Source: Deltaproteobacteria bacterium
Lineage (GTDB): Bacteria; Desulfobacterota; DSM-4660; Desulfatiglandales; Desulfatiglandaceae
Direction: 5' to 3'
DNA: 64,000 nucleotides
Assembly (NCBI GenBank): GCA_019307815.1
Contig: JAFDIV010000005.1
Span: 1 to 64,000 of the forward strand
The position numbers and the translations under genes are program-made. The notes beneath the pieces are model-generated. The model saw only the letters and a list, made by a program, of their open reading frames with translations, did no database searches and had not been told where the DNA came from. Within the stretch, counting starts at the first letter, position 1, and every line of letters starts with the position of its first letter. Shown here piece by piece: positions 8,247-15,622 of the stretch.

Positions 8247-10220
8247 ATGAAAAGGTTTACGCTTGCTTTCTCACTTATCATCTTTCCTATGCTCATCTGG
8301 TGCTCTGATCTGCACGCAAAAAGGTTTGACCCAGATAGATTCCTGCCAATAAAAGATCTTTTCTCGGCCGAAGATATTCGGCGGCTTTTCTATAATATAC
8401 GCTTTAAGCCCTTGGGTAGGGAAGACCTTGCCTTTAACATGCTGGTGCCCAAAAACTGGAAGGATATGCCTGTAAAGGTGACCAAAGAGCAGCTTACTTC
8501 CAGTTTGCTGCAAGGGGAAAATGCGAAGGAGGCTTATCAGAAGGCTCTTAAGCAAGGGATTCAGCGTTTGACCGATGTTACTATGGCTCGCATAAGGGCC
8601 CCGAAGCATGAAAAGGGGTACGCGACCATAGAGGTGACCTGTTTTAGAACACCCTTTGAGACAAACATTAAAGACTGGGTGGATTTTATCATTCATTTCC
8701 AAAAATGGGAAAGGTTATTGGCCAGACAAGGCATGTATAACGGTAGGAAGGTAAAAGATGTACTCTTCCGGGTAAAACAAAAAGGTGAGGCCTTTCTTAC
8801 ACGCCTCACTGCCTCCAAGCACGGAACGCGCATTTTCATTATATATTGCTCGGCACTGGAGTCTTTCTACTGCCGGTATGCCAAGATTTTTGGTGCAGCA
8901 GCAGTTTCCTTTACAGTGAAGCAGAAATCCCCTAGCCCATTTGCCGAACCCATGAAAACTTACTCCGGCAAGCGTCGACCTTTACTCAAATTCCGCTATC
9001 CCTCTTCGTGGACCATTAAGGAGCCAGAAAAGGTTTCCAGAGGCACATCAGGTGTGGATCTATCCATCCGTTTTAAGGGAGAAAAGGGGCAGAAAAAGAT
9101 TGGCGCTTTTCTTCATGTAAAGGCAATATCCCACTCCCTCAAGGAATCTACTGACTCTATTTTCCAGAAGTTAAAACGGGACTTTACGGCAGCAGGGATA
9201 AAATTGATAGAAGCCGGTGACGCTGCCCGATTGCGCGGAAGATTTATCCGTCCACCGCTCAAGGCAGAGGTATGGGACGTGAGTATCGGTGGTGAGAAGG
9301 GCGAGCTGGTGCTGGCCCTGTTTTCACGCCGTGACTGCTATGTGGGCTTGGGCCTTCTGGTCCCAGGGGCCTTTGGATTCGTGGAGAGTTTGGCAGGATA
9401 CCGTGAAATGGAGATTGTTGCGGCCGATTTGCTGTCGGGCCAGCCGTCCAAAGAGGCCGCCAAGAAGTCCGTATCCCTCGAAAAAGTGGACCCAAAGAAG
9501 CTGGTGAACAAGACCATGTATCTCTTTGTTGATGCTGTAAAATCTGGGGATTTTTCTAAACTCTATGGAGTCTGTGCCAGGTCGTGGAAGAAGGAGATTA
9601 CGGCCCAGAGCCTTGCCGATGCCTTTAGCAGCTTTGTGGAAAACAAAATTGACCTCTCGGTTATCAAAGAGGTGGATCCTGTGCTTGAGGAACGACCACG
9701 AATAAGGCTGGATAGGCCTTTGGTACTCAAAGGCAAGTATTATGCCTCTATGATGACCGTGAAGTTCAAGCTCACCTATGGGGTTGAGGATGACCAGTGG
9801 AAATTGATGGGAATGAATATCGGGACAGGTGCACCGGAGCCACCCCCTGGAAGGGTCCTGAAGGTTCCGCCTCGAACAAAGCTAGTCAAGCTAGTTAATT
9901 CTACGATGATGGATCTGGCAAGCTCGGTGAAAAGGAATGACTTTACAAGGATGTACAATAATATTTCACAGCTGTGGCAAAGGCAGACATCAAAGGAAAA
10001 GCTGGCCCACATTTTTTCTTCTTTTGTGGAGAATGATATTGATCTTATGGTGATAAAGGGGAGGGAGCCCGTTTTTGACACCACCCCACGCATAGAGAAC
10101 GGTGAGCTTCATGTGAAGGGGTACTACGATACATCCAAGATGAAGGTATTGTTCAACTTGAAGTATTGGATGGAAGGGGAAGACTGGAGACTAATGAGCG
10201 TCCATGTGAGGACAAAATAG
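8247..10220 (+). CDS. Secreted 657-aa protein with duplicated C-terminal domain
   Basis: A signal peptide (MKRF, hydrophobic core, cleavage near DLHA-K at about 25) directs export. The N-terminal part holds two regions starting FNMLVPKNWK (about 63) and LKFRYPSSWT (about 245). Both resemble PsbP/DUF1795-like domains, in which a strand leads into a W-containing turn. The C-terminal 240 residues are two copies of one domain of about 110 aa. Each has LVN-T-M, SFVENxIDLxVIK, a KGxYYxS(K/M)M strand and a final W(K/R)LM motif. This suggests internal duplication of an NTF2-like or similar fold. The RBS GGAGAG precedes the ATG. Function is not known. Confidence 0.75.
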   Translation: MKRFTLAFSLIIFPMLIWCSDLHAKRFDPDRFLPIKDLFSAEDIRRLFYNIRFKPLGREDLAFNMLVPKNWKDMPVKVTKEQLTSSLLQGENAKEAYQKALKQGIQRLTDVTMARIRAPKHEKGYATIEVTCFRTPFETNIKDWVDFIIHFQKWERLLARQGMYNGRKVKDVLFRVKQKGEAFLTRLTASKHGTRIFIIYCSALESFYCRYAKIFGAAAVSFTVKQKSPSPFAEPMKTYSGKRRPLLKFRYPSSWTIKEPEKVSRGTSGVDLSIRFKGEKGQKKIGAFLHVKAISHSLKESTDSIFQKLKRDFTAAGIKLIEAGDAARLRGRFIRPPLKAEVWDVSIGGEKGELVLALFSRRDCYVGLGLLVPGAFGFVESLAGYREMEIVAADLLSGQPSKEAAKKSVSLEKVDPKKLVNKTMYLFVDAVKSGDFSKLYGVCARSWKKEITAQSLADAFSSFVENKIDLSVIKEVDPVLEERPRIRLDRPLVLKGKYYASMMTVKFKLTYGVEDDQWKLMGMNIGTGAPEPPPGRVLKVPPRTKLVKLVNSTMMDLASSVKRNDFTRMYNNISQLWQRQTSKEKLAHIFSSFVENDIDLMVIKGREPVFDTTPRIENGELHVKGYYDTSKMKVLFNLKYWMEGEDWRLMSVHVRTK

Positions 10221-10366
10221 AGGGTAGTGTCAAAAATTTTTTGCACATTTGAGGCAGTAGTCAAGGCGTACCAACGGTTTTTAGCCAAATTAGCCAGGGG
10301 CAGATCACCTGCCAACACTGTGAGAACGAAAATGTCCCATTCTACTACCTCACCCTGATCCCTGGG

Positions 10367-10960
10367 TTATTGAAGGGCGTCCTGTTTGTTCGCGGGAATA
10401 TTGCCCACAGTCTTTGCCAGCCGTATTCCTGTCTTCACAAACAAAACAACGTCCTGTGGATCCTTGACCAGGCCGGGTCGTCTGAGTTTAAGGGTTCTGT
10501 CACGGGTCCATATCTCTATCTTGCCAAGTTGCCCGATCATATCGGCCAACTCTCTGTCCAATGCCACGGGGGAACACACACTTTCAGGACGGCAGACATA
10601 ATCGCGTCTAAAGGGGTCAGTTTCCCAAAGATGTAAGAGACGGGATAGCCAACTACGTGAGGCTATCCTGAGATTCTGCGTTCCTTGAACTGGGATTTGG
10701 AGAAGCGTGCTGGGATAGGGGCGCTCGTGCCTAAATTCAAGCAAGAAAGAAACTCCGTCGTGTTCACCCTTAATGTATGTGTATTCCAGGCCCTGACCCA
10801 ATTGGAAATAGGCACCCAATTCCTGCGCCGCCTGCTTCCAGGCCTGCTCAAAATCCCCATAAGACGACAAGTAGCGATAAAAAATATAGCCAAACACCAC
10901 AACAGCAACGGCGAACGTGACTCCGACTACCAAAATGGGTATGTATGTAGTGGGCTTCAT
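10367..10960 (-). CDS. Uncharacterised single-TM anchored protein
   Basis: A 197-aa protein with one N-terminal transmembrane helix (residues 7-28) and a soluble domain with several aromatic strands (GLEYTYIKGEHDGVSFLLEF). A pair of cysteines (YVCRPESVCSP, about residues 123-129) could form a disulfide if the domain is periplasmic. AGGAG precedes the ATG. It stands convergent to the 657-aa gene and upstream-facing to the DUF2169 gene. No family recognised. Confidence 0.6.
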   Translation of the reverse strand: MKPTTYIPILVVGVTFAVAVVVFGYIFYRYLSSYGDFEQAWKQAAQELGAYFQLGQGLEYTYIKGEHDGVSFLLEFRHERPYPSTLLQIPVQGTQNLRIASRSWLSRLLHLWETDPFRRDYVCRPESVCSPVALDRELADMIGQLGKIEIWTRDRTLKLRRPGLVKDPQDVVLFVKTGIRLAKTVGNIPANKQDALQ

Positions 10961-11100
10961 GCCTCTCCTTAATGTATTGATCTAAGTCCTTCGATTCATA
11001 AGTTCTCTCCCGAACACATTCACTCAGGAGCTAGTGCCGAGTGAGCAATAGAAATCAAATTTTATTAAAAGATACGTCACCAGATTTGTGGATCAATGCA

Positions 11101-12273
11101 CTAAGCTTCCCAAAGGACCCCATAATTCACCTTTTCGAGGTGGTCGGGCGTATGAACTAGATTGCATGGGGTGACACCAGACCAAATCAAGGAGACAAGG
11201 TTTTTTTCCTTCTCGATGACTACCGTTATGAGACGCGGTTTCAGTGTTTTTTCTTTTTCAGTAAGGGGCCTTACCCACATTTTCGGAAGTTGGCCCGGCA
11301 GTTTGAAACGAAAGACAGGATACTCGGGATCCAAATGATAGAGGGCTATTGGTTCATCCCCTTTCAAAGAAGGCAGGATGAGCCAGGGTGAAGCGCCGTT
11401 CATAAACCGGTCGTCCACAGCTTGAAGGAGCTGCTTTGGACCAAATCCATCCTCCGGTAGATAACCCAGTTGAATCTCGCGTACAGGTGGCTCATCTGGA
11501 GAGGGATAATCGGGGCGTTCCTCAAAACAAAAACCCAAGAAGGCTGAACGGGGAAACCAGGTGTAATGAAACCAATCCATGCCTGCTGGTAGCGGTTGAA
11601 ATCGCCATTTGTATGGACCATCGCAGATGAGTCGCTCAGGGGTCAGCAGATCATTAGGGTCTTCGATATTGGGTAGGGGCATGCCGTCTATTTCTGGCGT
11701 GTAGTTTATGACATATCCTTTGCCCACCTTGTTCCTTGGATAGGCAACAAAAGTAGTTCCAGAGAGGTCCTGTGCTAGATAAGGAAGTAGTGGATTGATA
11801 GTCTGGGCGTCTAGTTCATGCCTAGCCCAACAATCAACACCTCCATAAGCATTCCGGTAAGAGATATCCATGGTTGTGAAGGGTTCAGGGGAAGAAAAAC
11901 GGATTCGATCGCCATTTAGGATGACATGGCGGTCGCCGTAAACTCGAACTCGGTAAGATCTGGATCCTATGTCAATGCCCGCTTCAAGTGTATTTACGGG
12001 GCGATTTCCCGGTCCATAGGCCTTGGCCTTGACCACCACATCTACGCCCGGTTTAAAGGCGATCAGCTCCGAGTCTGCCACCAAGTATTCCTGGCCGTCT
12101 ACGGTGTCTTCTACAAAGTCGTCATTCAAAGGGGGCTGTTCTGGGATAGGACGACAGACCCCATCGGGAGCAATGGAGTACGTTCTCTTTGCTAGAACGG
12201 CCAATTCTCGACCTCTCCCGATCACTGCGTGGGGGACACTAATCGGTAGATCCGCCTGAACCGTTTCCGTCAC
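11101..12273 (-). CDS. DUF2169 T6SS accessory protein (copy 1)
   Basis: A 390-aa soluble protein with DUF2169 features: the central DRHVILNGDRIRFSSPEPF motif, YRNAYGG, a PLPNIEDP motif and a C-terminal WFPRSAFLG block. DUF2169 proteins occur next to VgrG, PAAR and effector genes and are thought to be adaptors for loading effectors on the T6SS spike. The start is GTG and overlaps the 3' end of the PAAR-like gene by 35 bases, which implies tight co-expression. It is the last gene of the T6SS cargo module. It differs from the second copy (13159-14139) in length and in its extended C-terminus, so the two probably have different clients. Confidence 0.8.
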   Translation of the reverse strand: MTETVQADLPISVPHAVIGRGRELAVLAKRTYSIAPDGVCRPIPEQPPLNDDFVEDTVDGQEYLVADSELIAFKPGVDVVVKAKAYGPGNRPVNTLEAGIDIGSRSYRVRVYGDRHVILNGDRIRFSSPEPFTTMDISYRNAYGGVDCWARHELDAQTINPLLPYLAQDLSGTTFVAYPRNKVGKGYVINYTPEIDGMPLPNIEDPNDLLTPERLICDGPYKWRFQPLPAGMDWFHYTWFPRSAFLGFCFEERPDYPSPDEPPVREIQLGYLPEDGFGPKQLLQAVDDRFMNGASPWLILPSLKGDEPIALYHLDPEYPVFRFKLPGQLPKMWVRPLTEKEKTLKPRLITVVIEKEKNLVSLIWSGVTPCNLVHTPDHLEKVNYGVLWEA

Positions 12274-13162
12274 TGTCCGCTACTCCTGAGCCAGTTTGGG
12301 TTGAGGGTGGGCTGGCTGCCGACTGGGGCGAAGGGCTGAAAGGGTGCACAAATTGCGCTCCGTCTTGGACTCCTCCTTCGCCCGTGGTGGCCTCGACGCC
12401 AAAACCCAAAACCCGGATGCCCGAGACTGCATCTGAACCTACATTGTCTCTATCAATTAGTTCCTGGATAATGCGACCGGGATTATCAACTCCAGTACCA
12501 AAATTGGTACCTGTAACATTGCCGATTCCACCAGCCGCAGTCGTAAAAAGACCGACGATGTTTTTGGCAACCCACCGCATCGCCCGGCTGGCAAATCTTT
12601 CTGCAAGCCGGTTACCCACAGTACTCCCAAGCCTGCCCATGCCAAAGGAAACCAAAGCATCTACCGCACCATTGACAAAGCCTGCCACAAAATCACCCAA
12701 GGTCATCCCCACCAATACCGTTAACTGAGTGGGCACAAGAGGAATGACTTCTGGTGTATTGCACGGACTCCCGCAGTTCATGTTGGAAAGGAAACTGACA
12801 TAGTAAGGAAAGGTCTCGCAAGTAACTGGAAGACTTGAGCCACTGACTCCGATCTGCACGGCGTGGGAGTTGAACATGGGCTTACAACTGCTGGTAAGAG
12901 TGGCAGCGAGACATTCCGCAGCACTTATGGCCCCCGTGGGATCTGGAGGACAATACATGGCGTGGGGTCTCCCAAATCCAGTGTCATGGCCCATACCCAG
13001 AGGATTAGTTCTTAGAAGCCCCATTTGCACCGTATAGCAGCACTTGGCAGTCAACGGGTTGTGATGGAGTATGGATACCGAACCTCCGATACACGGGGGA
13101 GCAGGCCCGTGGAACTCCAAGGCAATATACAAATCCGTGGCAGCTAGTACTCTATGGATCAT
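12239..13162 (-). CDS. PAAR-like / candidate T6SS effector between two DUF2169 genes
   Basis: A 307-aa protein. The N-terminal 160 residues are rich in Cys, Gly, Pro and His (PPCIGG, KCCYTVQMG, PHAMYCPPDP, CETFPYY, NMNCGSPCNTP), as in PAAR-like (DUF4150-type) spike tips, though the family match is not certain. Residues about 165-200 are a hydrophobic, Gly-rich stretch (VGMTLGDFVAGFVNGAVDAL) that could insert in a membrane. The C-terminal 60 residues are low-complexity Ser/Gly/Pro. It overlaps the upstream DUF2169 gene by an ATGA and the downstream one by 35 bases. Inferred role: spike tip plus toxin, loaded by the DUF2169 partners. Confidence 0.6.
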   Translation of the reverse strand: MIHRVLAATDLYIALEFHGPAPPCIGGSVSILHHNPLTAKCCYTVQMGLLRTNPLGMGHDTGFGRPHAMYCPPDPTGAISAAECLAATLTSSCKPMFNSHAVQIGVSGSSLPVTCETFPYYVSFLSNMNCGSPCNTPEVIPLVPTQLTVLVGMTLGDFVAGFVNGAVDALVSFGMGRLGSTVGNRLAERFASRAMRWVAKNIVGLFTTAAGGIGNVTGTNFGTGVDNPGRIIQELIDRDNVGSDAVSGIRVLGFGVEATTGEGGVQDGAQFVHPFSPSPQSAASPPSTQTGSGVADSDGNGSGGSTD

Positions 13163-14139
13163 GAGCTATTTTTATCTCCTTTTTTCCCTGAAAGAATGAC
13201 CTTGCGTATTTCCCTGGGCCGCATGGAAAAAACCTCGGCTAATCGCCAGCGAAGAACTAGCCGTTTTTCCTCACCCAAAACGATGACGGTGTCCATAGCC
13301 GGCGTCAGCTCCCTTTCCTCTTCGCCAAACCGCAAAATGGCCCTAGCAGGAAAGTGAGGAATGACTGCCTCAAGGACTCCGTTTTGGGTGATTCCTTCCA
13401 CCCGCAGAATTTCTCCTGGAGCCAGGCGGTCCAGCATCAGATCCGGATGGGCCCAGTTCATGATTAGATGTTCGATCTTTTCAAAAGGAGGAGGTTGCTG
13501 TTCTTCTTCAGCTAAGATACTGAACCGCAGTCCCCCAGTCAAAGGATAGGGCCCAAGGCCGACAGGTTTGGGCCTGTCCATTGGCTCTTGGATTAAAAAA
13601 TCAGGATCCTCCAAATTGGGCAAGGGCTGGCCCACGGCGCTTTTCTCGTCTGCATAGAAGCCTCGTCCTTCAGGGTTGTTCAAACAGGCGATTTCGCCAT
13701 ACTCGTTTTCATATTTACCGCCAAAGGCCCTCTCCAGGGTTAGGGGCATCTCCATAAAAGGCTCTGGCTCTGTAGGTATGAGGCGTCCCCCTTGTTCGCT
13801 CCACCAACGGTCCCCGAATACGGCTAGAGAATAGGAAAAATCCCCGGCCCTGACGTGCACTTTCATTTGTTGGACCGGCTTATTGCCTGGGGCCTTGGCC
13901 TTGCCTAACACAATGAGATCTATCTTGGGTTTCCGCCAGCACTGCTCGGCGGGAAACACGCCATAAGGGGTCTTCAAATCTTCTAGATGGATGGGCCAGG
14001 GATCATCGAGAGCCAGCTCAAGGCCCTGCTCCGTAATTTCATAGGTTGCTTTAACCAAGAGGGCCATCCCCAGGTCTGTCGGTCCTAAAGGGCCCCAGAA
14101 AAGCACGGAGGCTAAGTCGGAGTTATTCTCCAGTTTCAT
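13159..14139 (-). CDS. DUF2169 T6SS accessory protein (copy 2)
   Basis: A 326-aa soluble protein with the DUF2169 pattern: VLFWGPLGPTDLGMALLVKATYE at its start, VFGDRWW, PEPFMEMPLTLERAFGGKYE, GFYADE, PLPNLEDP and PHFPARAILRFG near the C-terminus. It matches the length usual for this family better than copy 1. It ends in an ATGA overlap with the PAAR-like gene, so the two are translationally coupled. Inferred role: effector/adaptor chaperone for spike loading. Confidence 0.82.
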   Translation of the reverse strand: MKLENNSDLASVLFWGPLGPTDLGMALLVKATYEITEQGLELALDDPWPIHLEDLKTPYGVFPAEQCWRKPKIDLIVLGKAKAPGNKPVQQMKVHVRAGDFSYSLAVFGDRWWSEQGGRLIPTEPEPFMEMPLTLERAFGGKYENEYGEIACLNNPEGRGFYADEKSAVGQPLPNLEDPDFLIQEPMDRPKPVGLGPYPLTGGLRFSILAEEEQQPPPFEKIEHLIMNWAHPDLMLDRLAPGEILRVEGITQNGVLEAVIPHFPARAILRFGEEERELTPAMDTVIVLGEEKRLVLRWRLAEVFSMRPREIRKVILSGKKGDKNSS

Positions 14140-14151
14140 GGCGGCGTGTAC

Positions 14152-14304
14152 CTAACAAACATTAACAGAGCCACAACGTACCCGAAATGAAGCGTAGTTT
14201 CCTAAATATGCATTGCGATCCATTTTCGATGGTTCTTGTGGCGAGACAACCAACATTATCCAGAACTCTGTGAGCCTTTCAAAGCCAATTTTCACGGTAC
14301 CCAT
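14152..14304 (-). CDS. Possible small gene of 50 aa in the T6SS cargo region
   Basis: An ATG-started frame (open further upstream to 14370 without a better start) gives a plausible peptide: MGTVKIGFERLTEFWIMLVV, then NAYLGNYASFRVRCGSVNVC at the end. Composition is protein-like and there is no frame disruption within it. A GGAGAA follows the stop of the upstream gene (14383) but is not matched to a standard start codon in this frame, so it may be the C-terminal part of a decayed gene. No family is recognised. Confidence 0.35.
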   Translation of the reverse strand: MGTVKIGFERLTEFWIMLVVSPQEPSKMDRNAYLGNYASFRVRCGSVNVC

Positions 14305-14382
14305 TGCAATCTTTAGAATCTTCCAATCGAGCTGTATCCCGGGAAGGGTGCTTAGACTAATATCTGATAGCTAATGTTCTCC

Positions 14383-14967
14383 TTAATGTTCGTCGGGGTC
14401 AAAAGACTCGGGTACTGGTTTACTCTTGGGCAGACGTCGGGGAGAGTGGTGATGGAAAAAGGGCACGGCCAATAACTCCTCGAGGGAAGACACGGCCTGC
14501 AGGCGCCGCTGCGTTTCCTCCTCGGTTGGGCAGTTCAGCAGCACCCGCTCGCCGTTTAGTACCAGATCATCATTGGCCTCAATGGCTACCTCACCTAACC
14601 TGCCCTTGACGACCACAGCTTGGGCCGAAATTTCAAGATCCTTTTTGACCCTAAGGGAGGCTTCACCTTCCACCACCTGTCTGAAGTCGCCTTTGCTATG
14701 CAATCGAATTTCCTGCTCGGCTTCCAGGGCAAATCGTTTACAGCGCAACCCAAGATCTGCCTTTGTTTCTATAGTGATGGAATCTCCTCCAAAGGACAGT
14801 ACTGGCCCTTGCGCTGTGATCCGAACCATGAGTTCTATCTCTCCTCCGGGTCCTACAATGGTAACAGTCCCCTCACCTCGGTCCTGGGCAACGCAGACCG
14901 TGCGGCCCGAGGAAATGGGTACTTTGGTTTCGTCCTGACGCTTTGTGGATGGGACAGCTTTTTCCAT
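14383..14967 (-). CDS. VgrG-like beta-helix accessory protein
   Basis: A 194-aa protein whose middle (about 50-150) is a run of short strands with repeating polar/hydrophobic alternation (SITIETKADLGLRCKRFALEAEQEIRLHSKGD). This is like the C-terminal gp5/DUF2345 beta-helix of VgrG or T6SS proteins with DUF3540-like layout. It has no gp27-like part. The C-terminal tail is basic and His/Pro-rich (FFHHHSPRRLPKSKP), suggesting flexibility or metal/surface binding. It lies in the cargo module downstream of vgrG. Inferred role: spike extension or adaptor for the PAAR-like protein. The function is not shown by the sequence alone. Confidence 0.5.
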   Translation of the reverse strand: MEKAVPSTKRQDETKVPISSGRTVCVAQDRGEGTVTIVGPGGEIELMVRITAQGPVLSFGGDSITIETKADLGLRCKRFALEAEQEIRLHSKGDFRQVVEGEASLRVKKDLEISAQAVVVKGRLGEVAIEANDDLVLNGERVLLNCPTEEETQRRLQAVSSLEELLAVPFFHHHSPRRLPKSKPVPESFDPDEH

Positions 14968-15011
14968 TTGCGCACCTGAGTTGCTAATAGATAAATCTTT
15001 CTATGAGAAGG

Positions 15012-15183
15012 CTAATAGCTAAAGATCAAGAGTTCGTCTTCACAGTGCCCGTCATATTGCTGAACAAAAGCACCATTGATATTCACATCTAATCCTGCTA
15101 CATTGATTGCTAATGTTTAATGTCCTCTTTTTGCCCGAGGTCCCGATCCCTATGCCTGTTAGGGTTGCAGCGATTGGACTCAT
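15012..15183 (-). pseudogene. Frameshifted small gene remnant
   Basis: An ATG at 15183 opens MSPIAATLTGIGIGTSG in one frame. A second frame (15012-15116) continues as LAINVAGLDVNINGAF..., ending ELLIFSY-stop. Joined by one frameshift, the two give a protein of about 55 aa. The N-terminal MSPIA-like and Gly-rich start is loosely PAAR-like, but this is weak. Confidence 0.35.
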
Positions 15184-15251
15184 TCTAGAGCAGACGTTAA
15201 CATTTTTCCCTAGCGTCTCTAGGCAGCTATTGGAGCTTGAGTCAAAAGAGC

Positions 15252-15510
15252 TTACTTACTGACATAAACCTTGGCTTGTGAATCGGCTCCGTTCTGCGGC
15301 TCAAAATAATTATACCAGTATTGAACAGGATCAGTTCCTTATGGGTTTGGTTCTAATCTGAATCAGTTTTGCCCAAAAGGTCCAATGTGTCCTTATCCTT
15401 AGGCCAAATTGAATACGTTAGCTTGGATCTATGGCTCTTGTAGTACCTCTGTTTGTCCTTTTTAGTATCAGTATTCCGTGTGAGCCGTCAACAAGAGGTA
15501 TAGTTATCAT
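15252..15510 (-). pseudogene. Multiply frameshifted small gene remnant
   Basis: Three successive coding-like segments lie in three frames. These are MITIPLVDGSHGILILKR... (15418-15510), LTYSIWPKDKDTLDLLGKTD (15353-15420) and DPVQYWYNYFEPQNGADSQA... (15252-15338), each ending in a stop. Joined, they would give a protein of about 80 aa. The order and strand match the T6SS operon, which suggests a lost gene that once followed vgrG. Confidence 0.4.
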
Positions 15511-15622
15511 GCCCGCTTCGCAAAAACAAGTGGTCATTCAATTCATCAGGTGCCAATAAGCAATATGTTAATCACCTGAATGTATCCCATTTCTTGAGAA
15601 TTTAGAGTTGATACATAGTCGC

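Larger units (their letters stand above)
14968..15622. other. 655-base gap with decayed coding fragments
   Basis: No intact gene is present. On the minus strand, coding-like peptides occur in pieces that change reading frame (15012-15183 and 15252-15510; see those entries). The remaining sequence shows no clear promoter or terminator. Confidence 0.5.

Noticed and set aside
12384-12728. Plus-strand frame opposite the PAAR-like gene
   Set aside because: Antisense to a gene with coupled neighbours; Ser/Pro/Thr-rich composition is that of the reverse strand.
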